This document shows positions 20,385 through 29,342 of a stretch of 64,000 bases of DNA, one piece after another. Position numbers and translations under genes: made by a program. The stretch spans positions 516,103 to 580,102 of the forward strand of contig NZ_LBJC01000020.1 of the NCBI RefSeq assembly GCF_004114535.1. The letters are read 5' to 3'. Under the pieces are notes generated by a model that saw only the letters and a list, made by a program, of their open reading frames with translations, made no database searches and had not been told where the DNA came from. The DNA is from Bradyrhizobium nanningense. Lineage in GTDB: Bacteria > Pseudomonadota > Alphaproteobacteria > Rhizobiales > Xanthobacteraceae. The first letter of the stretch is position 1; every line of letters begins with the position of its first letter.

Positions 20385-20399
20385 GCGACATTAGGACGC
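20385..20399 (+). promoter_or_regulatory. RegR binding site upstream of fixR-nifA
   Basis: GCGACATTAGGACGC fits the B. japonicum RegR box pattern as I know it (GNGRCRTTNNGNCGC) at every fixed position. Its centre is about 63 bases upstream of the start predicted from the sigma-54 promoter, which agrees with the known upstream activating site of the fixR-nifA operon. Confidence 0.85.
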
Positions 20400-20429
20400 G
20401 AAACGGAAGTGGATTTACGTGCATCGCAG

Positions 20430-20445
20430 TGGCGCAAATCCTGCT
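20430..20445 (+). promoter_or_regulatory. sigma-54 (-24/-12) promoter of fixR-nifA
   Basis: TGGCGCAAATCCTGCT has GG and GC exactly 10 bases apart and fits TGGCAC-N5-TTGCT with two changes. It lies 36 bases upstream of the fixR start. In B. japonicum the operon is transcribed from overlapping RegR-dependent and NifA/sigma-54-dependent promoters; the layout here is the same. Confidence 0.85.
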
Positions 20446-20480
20446 ACGGGTGCGCGGGAGCAACAGTAGAGGAGGCGGCT

Positions 20481-21317
20481 GTGGGTCTCGATCTGCCAAA
20501 TGACAAACTGATCAGAGGCCCGCTGCCCGAAGCACATATGGATCGCCTCATTGAGGCTGATAAAGCGCATGTTGATCGTGGTGAACCGAAGGCGATGTTG
20601 CTCACCGGGGCATCGCGCGGAATTGGCCATGCCACCGCCAAGCTATTCTCGGAGGCGGGCTGGCGCATCATTTCTTGCGCGCGCCAACCGTTCGACGGTG
20701 AGCGATGCCCCTGGGGGGCTGGGAATGACGATCACTTCCAGATCGACCTGGGCGATCATCGAATGCTGCCGCGCGCGATCACCGAGGTCAAGAAACGCTT
20801 GGCCGGTGCGCCCTTGCACGCGCTGGTGAACAATGCCGGTGTCTCGCCGAAAACGCCCACTGGCGATCGGCTGACATCGTTGACCACGTCAACCGATACC
20901 TGGATGAGGGTCTTTCACCTTAATCTGGTGGCTCCGATCCTGCTGGCGCAGGGTTTGTTTGATGAGCTAAGAGCCGCGTCAGGATCGATCGTGAATGTGA
21001 CGTCAATTGCGGGCTCGCGGGTGCACCCATTCGCCGGTAGCGCCTATGCGACCTCGAAAGCTGCGCTTGCGAGCCTCACACGCGAGCTGGCCCACGACTA
21101 CGCGCCGCATGGCATTCGCGTAAATGCGATCGCGCCCGGCGAAATCAAAACCGACATGCTATCGCCGGAGACGGAAGCCCGTCTCGTTCCAAGTATCCCG
21201 CTGCGCAGAGTGGGGACCCCGGATGAAGTGGCCAAGGTCATCTTCTTCCTGTGCTCGGATGCGGCGAGTTATGTCACGGGTGCTGAGGTGCCGATCAATG
21301 GTGGGCAGCATCTGTGA
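20481..21317 (+). CDS. fixR: FixR, short-chain dehydrogenase/reductase
   Basis: FixR is an NAD(P)-dependent oxidoreductase of the SDR family, co-transcribed with nifA; its substrate is unknown. I start it at the GTG at 20481, since the frame's first ATG codons lie upstream of the sigma-54 promoter, and GAGGAGG precedes the GTG. The 278-residue product has the Rossmann motif TGASRGIGHATAKL, the NNAGVSP motif, Ser in VTSIAGS, the catalytic YATSKAAL and the C-terminal YVTGAEVPINGGQHL. The catalytic Ser-Tyr-Lys set is intact, so it should be active. Confidence 0.93.
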   Translation: MGLDLPNDKLIRGPLPEAHMDRLIEADKAHVDRGEPKAMLLTGASRGIGHATAKLFSEAGWRIISCARQPFDGERCPWGAGNDDHFQIDLGDHRMLPRAITEVKKRLAGAPLHALVNNAGVSPKTPTGDRLTSLTTSTDTWMRVFHLNLVAPILLAQGLFDELRAASGSIVNVTSIAGSRVHPFAGSAYATSKAALASLTRELAHDYAPHGIRVNAIAPGEIKTDMLSPETEARLVPSIPLRRVGTPDEVAKVIFFLCSDAASYVTGAEVPINGGQHL

Positions 21318-21502
21318 ATCGGCCGGCGCGGCGGCGAGGCTGACTTGAACTGCAGCAACCGCACTCGTGTTCTCCGCTGACGGCGCGCATACAATCAACA
21401 AAAAATGAATCGAAGGCACACCGCAAGTTTACTGTCGTGCCATGAAAAAGTGTCACGGTTCGATGTCATCTCGTCAACACTTGGCGCTAGATCGAGAGTG
21501 AC

Positions 21503-23323
21503 ATGCAAAACGAAGCTCGCCAATCCGGACATTGCTCCAGGGAGGATGATCAAGACAACGGAGACAGGCTCATGCTGCACATTCCTTCCTCGAGCGAAAG
21601 ACCTGCCTCGCAACCAGAGCCGGAGCGTAAGCCCCCGGGGGAGCCGTCGCATGAAAGCGCGCTGACCGGCATCTTCGAAATATCGAACATACTCAATGCT
21701 CCTGGTCGGCTCGAAGTCACTTTGGCCAACGTCCTTGCTGTTCTGCAATCGTTTGTGCCGATGCGACACGGCATCGTCTCACTGTTCAGGGATGACGGCA
21801 TGCCAGAAATTACAGTCGGCGCCGGCTGGAGCGAAGGCACTGGCGAGCGCTACCGGAGCTGCCTGCCGCAGAAAGCAATCGACGAGATTGTGACGACAGG
21901 TAGGCCTCTTGTCGTCGAGAACGTAGCCGCCGAGCCGGCCTTCAGCGCTGCCGACCGGGAGGTTCTCGGCGCCTCCGAGAGTATGCCGGTAGCATTCATC
22001 GGGGTTCCGATTAGTATTGATCAGGGGGTCGTTGGCACGCTGACGATCGACCGTATCCCGGAAGATAGTTCAGGTCTCCGGCTCGAGTACGATACGCGGC
22101 TGCTCACCATGGTCGCCAACCTGGTGGGACAAGCAGTAAAGTTACATCGCGTGTTCGCCAGCGATCGCGAGCCATTGTTAGTGGACAAAGACCGGCTAGA
22201 GAAGCAGATAGTTGACGGTGGGCCGCCCGCTCGCGAGCGCAAAAAGCTTCACGCCCACGCGATCATTGGCGACAGCCCGGCGCTGAGCGGGCTGCTCGAG
22301 AAGATTGCGGTTGTAGCCAGATCAAACAGCACGGTTCTGCTGCGCGGCGAATCGGGCACCGGCAAGGAGCTCGTAGCCAAGGCCATTCACGAGTCCTCGG
22401 CCCGTGCTAAGCGGCCGTTCGTTAAGCTGAATTGCGCGGCGCTCCCTGAGACGGTTCTGGAATCGGAACTGTTTGGCCATGAGAAAGGTGCCTTTACCGG
22501 TGCTGTCAGCTCCCGCAAGGGGCGCTTCGAACTTGCCGATAAAGGGTCGCTATTTCTTGACGAGATCGGCGAGATCTCAGCTCCGTTCCAGGCGAAGTTG
22601 CTGCGAGTTCTGCAAGAGCAGGAGTTCGAGCGCGTCGGCAGCAATCACACGATTAAAGTCGATGTTCGAGTTATAGCTGCGACCAACCGGAACCTTGAAG
22701 AGGCCGTGGCACGGAGCGAGTTCCGCGCGGACCTCTATTATCGTATTAGCGTAGTGCCCTTGTTGTTGCCGCCGCTGCGCGAAAGACGCAGTGATATTCC
22801 GCTGCTCGCCAGAGAGTTCCTCAGAAAGTTCAACAGCGAGAACGGCCGTACGCTCACTCTGGAGGCGAGCGCGATCGAAGTACTGATGAGCTGTGGCTTT
22901 CCGGGAAATGTCCGCGAACTCGAAAACTGCATCGAGCGAACAGCGACGCTGTGTGCCGGATCATCGATTGTGAGAAGTGACTTTGCATGCAGCCAAGACC
23001 AGTGCCTTTCCACGATGCTGTGGAAAAGCACATCGCACGGCAAAACAGACCAAGCGGCACCGATGCAACCGATGCCTGCAAAGCCTATCATTCCGCTAGC
23101 TGAAACGACCCCGCCGCCGCAGTCTGGCTGCGAACTGGCCTCACTGGCACCTCCTGGCACGGTTCTCGTTGGTGGTGCGAGGATGGCCGATCGCGAGCGG
23201 GTCATTGCGGCCATGGAAAAATCTGGCTGGGTCCAGGCCAAGGCAGCGCGCCTACTTGGACTAACCCCGCGCCAAATCGGCTACGCGCTGAGGAAATACG
23301 GAATCGAGATAAAGCGGTTCTGA
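21503..23323 (+). CDS. nifA: NifA, sigma-54-dependent activator of nitrogen fixation genes
   Basis: NifA activates sigma-54 promoters of nif, fix and other symbiotic genes under low oxygen. The frame gives 606 residues from the ATG at 21503; an ATG at 21572 (MLHIPSSSERP, with GGAGAC upstream) is an alternative start. Order of domains: GAF (about 60-200), AAA+ with Walker A GESGTGKE and the sigma-54 contact motif GAFTGA, and a C-terminal helix-turn-helix (QAKAARLLGLTPRQIGYAL). The oxygen-sensing cysteines are intact with spacing C-x11-C-x19-C-x4-C (from MSCGFPGN to SQDQC), typical of the redox-sensitive rhizobial NifA. It lies 185 bases after fixR in the same operon. Confidence 0.96.
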   Translation: MQNEARQSGHCSREDDQDNGDRLMLHIPSSSERPASQPEPERKPPGEPSHESALTGIFEISNILNAPGRLEVTLANVLAVLQSFVPMRHGIVSLFRDDGMPEITVGAGWSEGTGERYRSCLPQKAIDEIVTTGRPLVVENVAAEPAFSAADREVLGASESMPVAFIGVPISIDQGVVGTLTIDRIPEDSSGLRLEYDTRLLTMVANLVGQAVKLHRVFASDREPLLVDKDRLEKQIVDGGPPARERKKLHAHAIIGDSPALSGLLEKIAVVARSNSTVLLRGESGTGKELVAKAIHESSARAKRPFVKLNCAALPETVLESELFGHEKGAFTGAVSSRKGRFELADKGSLFLDEIGEISAPFQAKLLRVLQEQEFERVGSNHTIKVDVRVIAATNRNLEEAVARSEFRADLYYRISVVPLLLPPLRERRSDIPLLAREFLRKFNSENGRTLTLEASAIEVLMSCGFPGNVRELENCIERTATLCAGSSIVRSDFACSQDQCLSTMLWKSTSHGKTDQAAPMQPMPAKPIIPLAETTPPPQSGCELASLAPPGTVLVGGARMADRERVIAAMEKSGWVQAKAARLLGLTPRQIGYALRKYGIEIKRF

Positions 23324-23806
23324 ACGACCACATCGGTCGGAACTGATACCGCCAAATCGATAGGTGAAGACGATCCGCCTAAGCCAGTCCATGCAATCTG
23401 AAGGGAATGGGTCCGTCCGCGGCGACGACCTGGCTGCGAGCGCTGCGACCGCGAGGAGGGCTGATCTGTTCGGTCAGAGATGGAGCGTGCGCCATGAGAG
23501 CCTCGCCTGCGGGTCATACAATCGCGAACCGCCGGTTGCTCGTCACGAAGAGCTATCATCCCGGTGCTCAATCAAACCGGATTAGCGAACCAAATGCTTA
23601 TTGACCCTCGATCGGTCTGATGCGCGCAGGTGATTAGCGGCAGTCATCCCGCAAGCAGCCGTCATTTGCCTGGCGTGCGCTGCGGAACACGCTGTGTCGG
23701 AGCCCTGACTTGTGTCGTCATTCGTTCGTCAGGAAGAGCAGCCTAGAGAGGCGCATTAGCCGGTTTGAGCCTTTGTGACCGCAAGCCGAGTCCAAAACCG
23801 CGGGGA
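23324..23806. other. nifA-fixA intergenic region
   Basis: About 480 bases ending in the fixA promoter. No gene is supported. A near match to the NifA upstream site, TGT-N10-ACT (one change from TGT-N10-ACA), lies at 23695-23710. Confidence 0.5.
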
Positions 23807-23822
23807 TGGTACAACACTTGCT
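23807..23822 (+). promoter_or_regulatory. sigma-54 (-24/-12) promoter of fixA
   Basis: TGGTACAACACTTGCT fits TGGCAC-N5-TTGCT with a single mismatch and correct GG-GC spacing. It lies about 38 bases upstream of the fixA GTG. The only nearby NifA-like site is the imperfect one at 23695-23710. Confidence 0.85.
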
Positions 23823-23860
23823 GTTCTCTTCGCAGCTGACGCAACTTTAGGAGCAACCCC

Positions 23861-24727
23861 GTGCATAATGTTGTCTGCATCAAACAAGTTCCGGACTCGG
23901 CGCAGATCCGCGTGCACCCCGTAACCAATACAATCATGCGTCAGGGAGTGCCGACCATCATCAACCCATATGACCTCTTCGCGCTCGAGGCCGCGCTGGA
24001 GCTGCGCGATCGGTTCGGCGGTGAAATTACCGTGCTTACCATGGGACCGCCATCGGCCGAGGAGTCCTTGAGAAAGGCACTGACCTATGGTGCTGATCGC
24101 GCCGTCCTACTCACCGATCGCTGCTTTGCGGGATCCGATACGCTGGCCACAACGTATGCACTTGCAACAGCGATCCGGAAAATTGGTAAGGAATATGGCC
24201 GGACAAACCTCATCTTCACGGGAAAGCAGACCATCGACGGCGATACTGCGCAGGTCGGTCCCGGCATCGCAAAGCGACTGGGCGTAGGCCAACTAACTTA
24301 CGTTGCGAAGGTCAGATCCCTGGACGTCGCCAATCAAACAATAGAAGCTGAGCGACGCTCGGAAGGTGGTGTGCAGGTTCTGCACACCAGATTGCCCTGC
24401 CTCATCACCATGCTTGAGGCGACGAATCAGATTCGTCGTGGCGCGATGCCGGATGCCTTACGTGCCGCGCGTGCCCAAATCGTGAAATGGAGCGCGCAAG
24501 ATGCCGGTATCGAAGACATCTCCAAATGCGGGCTCAAGGGCTCGCCAACTGTCGTCAAGCGTGTGTTCGCTCCCTCTGCGCGGGCCGAGAAGGCGGCGTT
24601 GGTCGAGTGCGCCGAGCAACCGGCGCAGGCGTTGATAGACGCAATTTTCTCGCATCAACCGAAGCTCGAAACCGATCTTGCGGCGCTTGCTCGTGAGGCT
24701 CGATCTGGAGAGTCCAGGCAATCGTAG
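23861..24727 (+). CDS. fixA: FixA, electron transfer flavoprotein beta subunit
   Basis: FixA with FixB forms an electron transfer flavoprotein that, with FixC and FixX, supplies low-potential electrons to nitrogenase. The 288-residue product starts at a GTG with AGGAG upstream. Landmarks are CIKQVPDSAQIRVHP, NPYDLFALEAAL, GPPSAEESLRKAL and FTGKQTIDGDTAQVGP. Here fixA stands apart: fixB, fixC and fixX are not in the following DNA, as in B. japonicum where fixA is separate from fixBCX. Confidence 0.95.
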   Translation: MHNVVCIKQVPDSAQIRVHPVTNTIMRQGVPTIINPYDLFALEAALELRDRFGGEITVLTMGPPSAEESLRKALTYGADRAVLLTDRCFAGSDTLATTYALATAIRKIGKEYGRTNLIFTGKQTIDGDTAQVGPGIAKRLGVGQLTYVAKVRSLDVANQTIEAERRSEGGVQVLHTRLPCLITMLEATNQIRRGAMPDALRAARAQIVKWSAQDAGIEDISKCGLKGSPTVVKRVFAPSARAEKAALVECAEQPAQALIDAIFSHQPKLETDLAALAREARSGESRQS

Positions 24728-25859
24728 CAGTTACGCTCCAAGGAATGTATCAATGCCGCGCCGTGTCGATGAGCGCGCAACATGTACCTAGGAATCTCGA
24801 CCAGCTGCCAAGAGAGTCTGCTATGGCGTCCGTCGATCTCGCGATCAACCGGGGCCGCATGGTCCGTAGACGACGCTATGGTTACGGTCGATGCCCGGAA
24901 TCGCACGGGTTTGTCGGGATACGGCCAAACGTGCCTGGGCATATTCCAGATCCTCCGTTCGGTCGTGTTCGACGGCGAAGGCCACTGCTTCCCCTTTAAC
25001 GATCGCGAGCGAAGACGGAATACGTCAGCGACCCTCGTCACCATACTAGCGCAGCGCTGTGCGCGCCAAAAGCGCTGTCGCTGGCTTTAGGGCGCAAAGC
25101 CAATCTATGCGGCGCACTCGAGGCAATCTCCACGGTTCAGCAGCCCCGTACGCATGTGAACGGCTGCTGGCCGTTCGCTGTTTGGTTCCTAACGGCGGTG
25201 CGCAGCCTCTCAAGTGCCATGCACTTGCAATGAGGAGAGGTCACGAGCGTATAGCAACCTCTTCGGACTCTTGCGAACCGAATTCGAGGGTTGGCATGAT
25301 GATTGCTGTGAGCCAGTAACAACTAAGAGGTGGTGATCGCGAACCCGACCCACCAGAGACCGGAGGCCATATGAGCTCGGTAGGTACGAATTGGATTTGC
25401 AATGCTGTACCAAGCTGACAGCGCTTCGATGAAATGGCAGCAGCAACCGCGAGGGCTTGGCTCATTCGCCCCGGATCGCGAAAGCTGCAAGCTCGCCGAG
25501 CGAGCAGATGCGCTACTCGCGCACGCGACATTAGCCTCAGCATGGCGTAGGCGGCGAAGTATCCACGATGAGCCTCCACGCGCATGCTGGCCGTGGCTGG
25601 CATTGCCGCATCGGATTGCTGGTGGACCGGAAACCAACGGATCCTCGCCGCTCCATCAATGAACGCATTCCGTTCGATGTGCATGAGCAGGACAGAGCAT
25701 GCCGCTGTCTGCCCCGCCAAGGAAAATACGAAAGTCCGCCAGAAAGGTGAACGCAGTCATAGGCCCTTCGAAGTCAATGAACTCAGGACGGTTAATAGTG
25801 GGCCTGGATACGGAGTTGCTTCGTCAACGACCGGTTCGCTTCTCATCTGCAAGGGTCAA
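24728..25859. other. decayed intergenic region after fixA
   Basis: About 1.1 kb without a supported gene. A plus-strand frame near 24870-24960 reads MVTVDARNRTGLSGYGQTC, which faintly recalls the N-terminal domain of enolase-superfamily dehydratases, but it is too short to claim. Confidence 0.4.
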
Positions 25860-27080
25860 ATGACATCTCGAGCGTCTCAATTTGCACCGGATCAGCCTCC
25901 GAGGATATCCTGCGAGTACTTGACCGAGCAAGCGCAAGCCTTGTTCGGTCCGCATCCGTTCGCTTCGCAGATGTCCAAAGATCAGGTCGCCAGCCTGCTG
26001 CCTGAATACCTGGCGATGTCACAGGCGTTCCCGTACCTACAGGCAGGGTCCCAAAGGGATCTCATATTCGATGCGATGAATCAAAATCGGGATCTTGCGA
26101 GGGACATTGAATTAACCAGCGTGGTCGCCAATTTTATCTGCTGGGATGAGACCGGCGGCCATGGCCGGATTCTCCAGGGCGGCAAGGCGGCGCTACCCGA
26201 TATTCTTTTGACGGAATACTTTCACTCCAACCTCTTGAGAAAGGATGCCTCGCAACTACTCGGCAGAGCAATACTGCCCAACTATAGCGACAGGACGAAG
26301 CAGTACCTGCATTCTCTCTATGCCGGATTGTCATCGAAAGACGCCCTGGTTCGTTGCGCCTACATGGTCGCGTTTGAACTCCATGCTGCGGATATGATCC
26401 AGTCGCTGTGGACCAGTCTGGTAAAGACCTTCGAGGCGCGGCCGGACGATCTCGAGTATTTTCGCGTTCATGTCGGTGGAGAGGATCCTGCGGAGAGGTA
26501 CCACGGAGAAATGACAGGCCGGCTGATTGGTAAACTCGTGCCGGCTGGGAGTAGTGATCGCTTTTTGGATGAATTCGGTCGAGCCTATGAGCTCAGCGTC
26601 CAGTGGTGCCGCGATCTGCTCGGAATGGCCGTGCGCACGGGAGATGATCACTCCGAGATCCAACATCGTGGGCGTTGTCATTGTGGCTCTATCAAGTTCC
26701 ACGTCAGTGCGCCCCGAGAGCTGTCCGCAGTTCGATGCAATTGCTCAATTTGTCAAATGTCTGGATTTGTCCACTTGCTCGTAACTGGCGATAAGCTACG
26801 CATCGAGTGCGGTGAAGAATTCCTCACTACGTACCAGTTCAACAAGAACATTGCTCGGCACACGTTTTGCCGGCTTTGTGGCGTAAAGCCATTCTATAGG
26901 CCGAGGTCGAGCCCCTCCGGGTTCAGCGTAAATGTTCGATGTCTAGATAGAAGGACGATCGAGCGCATAAGAATAACTGAGTTCGACGGCGAGCATTGGG
27001 AGCAAGCATTCGCGTCAATGCACCGGGACCCGGAGTCATGCTTCGAAAATCAAAGGAGTGAGCTCGAATGGCGCGCGTAA
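25860..27080 (+). CDS. fusion of a heme-oxygenase-like metal oxidase domain and a GFA (glutathione-dependent formaldehyde-activating type) domain
   Basis: I start this at the ATG at 25860 (AAGGG upstream), giving 406 residues. Residues 1-260 are helical and resemble heme-oxygenase-like diiron or Fe-dependent oxidases; likely metal ligands are Glu84 or Glu97, His101, Glu173, His204, Glu208 and His215 (motifs WDETGGH and HVGGEDPAERYH). Residues 270-400 form a GFA/CENP-V-type zinc domain with GRCHCG (Cys273, Cys275), RCNCSIC (Cys293, Cys295, Cys298) and FCRLC (Cys337, Cys340). The fusion is unusual. It overlaps the start of the next gene, a 2-oxoglutarate dioxygenase, by 13 bases. The oxidase assignment is inferred from fold-like features; the GFA domain is clear. 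Confidence 0.65.
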   Translation: MTSRASQFAPDQPPRISCEYLTEQAQALFGPHPFASQMSKDQVASLLPEYLAMSQAFPYLQAGSQRDLIFDAMNQNRDLARDIELTSVVANFICWDETGGHGRILQGGKAALPDILLTEYFHSNLLRKDASQLLGRAILPNYSDRTKQYLHSLYAGLSSKDALVRCAYMVAFELHAADMIQSLWTSLVKTFEARPDDLEYFRVHVGGEDPAERYHGEMTGRLIGKLVPAGSSDRFLDEFGRAYELSVQWCRDLLGMAVRTGDDHSEIQHRGRCHCGSIKFHVSAPRELSAVRCNCSICQMSGFVHLLVTGDKLRIECGEEFLTTYQFNKNIARHTFCRLCGVKPFYRPRSSPSGFSVNVRCLDRRTIERIRITEFDGEHWEQAFASMHRDPESCFENQRSELEWRA

Positions 27081-27745
27081 TGAATGATAAATCCCGTCTG
27101 CTTACAGAAGAAGTCCTGACAAAGTACCGCGTAGAGCTGTTAGTAAAAGGGACGGTCGTGATCGCCCCGCAGATATTATTCACGCAAGACGACTTGGCCA
27201 AGATCGATCAGCTGCAGGCTGATATCCCGGAAGAAGAAGTGCGGGAGGGAGATGCCGGCGACTTGCACAGGGTCTTTGTCAAGCGCGTGAGGGTAGACCC
27301 GCCGGGCCGCGCGCCTAGCAACGTGAGTGGGACAGCTGCACGGCAGATCATGGAGCTACTCGAAAGTAAAGACCGCAGCTTCGCGCTAAGCAAGATATTC
27401 GGAGCATCCTCGGATTACGTGGTTCGCCGATGCCAAATGCATCGTATGCCGCCGGGGTCCTTTGTCGGCATCCATTTGGACGCGGAGAGTGATCCGGATT
27501 TCGAGTACTCGGTGATTGTGCAGCTAACGAGAGACTTCAACGGCGGCGAATTCGTGGTATATCCAACGGGGTACGAACAACACGTATTCCGACCGCCATT
27601 TGGCGCCGTGATTGTCACAACATGTAAGGTGCGGCATGAGGTAAGGCCGGTGTTGAGCGGGGAACGCCGATCCCTCGTGTACTTCTGTTCGAAACGCGGC
27701 GGCGCGAACCGCCGGGTCATCGAAGGTCCTACCGCTCGGCTTTAG
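27068..27745 (+). CDS. 2-oxoglutarate/Fe(II)-dependent dioxygenase (prolyl 4-hydroxylase-like)
   Basis: A 225-residue protein starting at an ATG with GGAG 9 bases upstream, inside the end of the previous gene. The iron-binding facial triad is visible as His136-x-Asp138 (GIHLDAESDPD) and His190 (KVRHEV), followed by the 2-oxoglutarate-binding arginine in GERRSLVYF (Arg200 or Arg201). The fold between (SVIVQLTRDFNGGEFVVYP) is typical of PKHD-type hydroxylases. Coupled translation suggests it acts with the upstream fusion protein on a common substrate, perhaps an amino acid or peptide. Substrate unknown. Confidence 0.8.
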   Translation: MARVMNDKSRLLTEEVLTKYRVELLVKGTVVIAPQILFTQDDLAKIDQLQADIPEEEVREGDAGDLHRVFVKRVRVDPPGRAPSNVSGTAARQIMELLESKDRSFALSKIFGASSDYVVRRCQMHRMPPGSFVGIHLDAESDPDFEYSVIVQLTRDFNGGEFVVYPTGYEQHVFRPPFGAVIVTTCKVRHEVRPVLSGERRSLVYFCSKRGGANRRVIEGPTARL

Positions 27746-28031
27746 GGTGGCGCCTGATATGGTTCTCTGAGAATCGGGCGGCTCTCCGGAGAATTAGATT
27801 GCTTTCCCATCTTGTGGTCAGACTGACCTTCGTAAGGTCTGGGACAATTCTTGTCGGAAGAGATGGCTAACATTGATCTCTGTACGGCCACGACACATCA
27901 TCCGACCAAAGCTTACTAGGTGCTTGTGGCCATCTTCGTCGCTGCGTGAAACCACGGGGGGGCGCGTCGGCGGTGCGCGATAGTGTACCCCCGGGCGGCG
28001 GCGCCAAAATGAGCGGCTGTCGGTTTGTTTG

Positions 28032-29342
28032 CTAGGACCTCAACAGTCGGTGTTGCTGATCGTGGGCCGCGGGCCTGTTGGGCGCAATCACAACACACTC
28101 CACAGTGCCAGCCTCTTCGTCGGCGGCAAGTGGGATCACGCCCTCCTTACGGGTGCGGTCAAATATAAGTCCGTCTTTGACGAAACGATCATGCGCGGCT
28201 TGGAAGGATGGTGATCGGACATTTCTTACTGACAAAACAACGTTGGAACCGGAATAGTCGAAGCCTAGCAGACGAATGGCGATGTCGTGTAACACCGAGC
28301 CGCCACCCCAGCGGCCGTTCGCTTCATTGAACAGCAACCGTCCATCTTTAGCGAAAATGGCGTCGATGTTGATCATTCCGCGATATCCCAGGTCGCGCGC
28401 TAGTGCCACAAATCGGTAGGCATGCGCCTGGGCAGCCAACCATTGCTCATTCTCCAGGTCGCTAGGAAGCTCGAGCCCGGTCCAGATCAGAGCTCTTTCG
28501 GATCGGTCTGTGCTTTTGCGCAGACGTATGCTTCCACTATTGATAAAGGCGATTGATGCATCATCCTGGATTGCATACTCGAGATAGAACAAAGATTGGG
28601 CCAAGTGGTACGATTCCACGACAAGCGTCTTACACGAGGCTGTTGTCATCTCAGACCAAAGTGCTTCGGGATCAAACGACGGCCACGAAATCCACCTTGT
28701 ATCCCTGGCTCCAGGTAGCGGATCGCTCTTATTGCTGGTCAAGATGACATTTCCGACTCCACCAGCTCCATTATCCAACTTTACAATGATCCTGCCGGTC
28801 TCGGATTTGAGGGAGGTGACGGCTTCGAATAGTCCATTTGGGTCTGTCGCGACCGACCCATGAGGGAGCGGAAGTGCGACGCTGGTTGCCAATTGGCGGA
28901 AGTGGCTCTTGCGATTCAACAGATCAGGCCCGCGCTGCAAAGCAAACTCGTCACCGGTGTTCGGTATGCCTAGCATGGCCGCCAGGCGTGCGACGCCTTC
29001 GGTCGGGTAGCAGGGATACAATCGCCAGGCTGATTTCTGACGAAGATGTCTTTTGATTCGCTCGACAACAGTCTTGGACAGCAACGTACAGTCATCGAGG
29101 ATCGTCGATTGGCGGCTCGCAGGTACAAGCAGGCGAAGACTCGATACATCGAAATCGAGCGTCCCGCCAATGAAGGATAGCAGATCCGCCGGGATGACGA
29201 CCGGGGAGACTATCAGGTCGCCCTCCTGAGCAAACCACGCTGAACGATATGCCGAGTTGGCGGCCAGCGAAAGTTGAGCTTTTGTTAGATGGGCGCCCGA
29301 CATCTGAGGCGTACCGGCATTCATAATTATGATTCGCGGCAT
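28032..29342 (-). CDS. ATP-grasp ligase with pre-ATP-grasp domain
   Basis: A 436-residue protein from the ATG at 29342 (MPRIIIMNAGTPQMSGAHLT). The N-terminal part (AYRSAWFAQEGDLIVSP) resembles the pre-ATP-grasp domain of peptide ligases. The ATP-grasp core follows: IIVKLDNGAGGVGN (glycine-rich loop), the region LVVESYH, and the metal-binding NEANGRWGGGSVLHDI. Such enzymes join a carboxylate to an amine through an acyl phosphate, often in small peptide or amino-acid natural products. It converges on the oxidase/dioxygenase pair with only 286 bases between, suggesting one locus. The frame is open upstream to 29459, but without a start signal. Confidence 0.75.
   Translation of the reverse strand: MPRIIIMNAGTPQMSGAHLTKAQLSLAANSAYRSAWFAQEGDLIVSPVVIPADLLSFIGGTLDFDVSSLRLLVPASRQSTILDDCTLLSKTVVERIKRHLRQKSAWRLYPCYPTEGVARLAAMLGIPNTGDEFALQRGPDLLNRKSHFRQLATSVALPLPHGSVATDPNGLFEAVTSLKSETGRIIVKLDNGAGGVGNVILTSNKSDPLPGARDTRWISWPSFDPEALWSEMTTASCKTLVVESYHLAQSLFYLEYAIQDDASIAFINSGSIRLRKSTDRSERALIWTGLELPSDLENEQWLAAQAHAYRFVALARDLGYRGMINIDAIFAKDGRLLFNEANGRWGGGSVLHDIAIRLLGFDYSGSNVVLSVRNVRSPSFQAAHDRFVKDGLIFDRTRKEGVIPLAADEEAGTVECVVIAPNRPAAHDQQHRLLRS

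Noticed and set aside
22738..23241. Minus-strand ORF of 167 codons inside nifA
   Set aside because: Antisense shadow of nifA, which has intact domains and all family motifs.
26856..26871. CGGCACACGTTTTGCC as a sigma-54 promoter
   Set aside because: Spacing is right, but it lies inside the conserved cysteine region of the GFA domain, has no TTGCW end and no gene start downstream within a normal distance.
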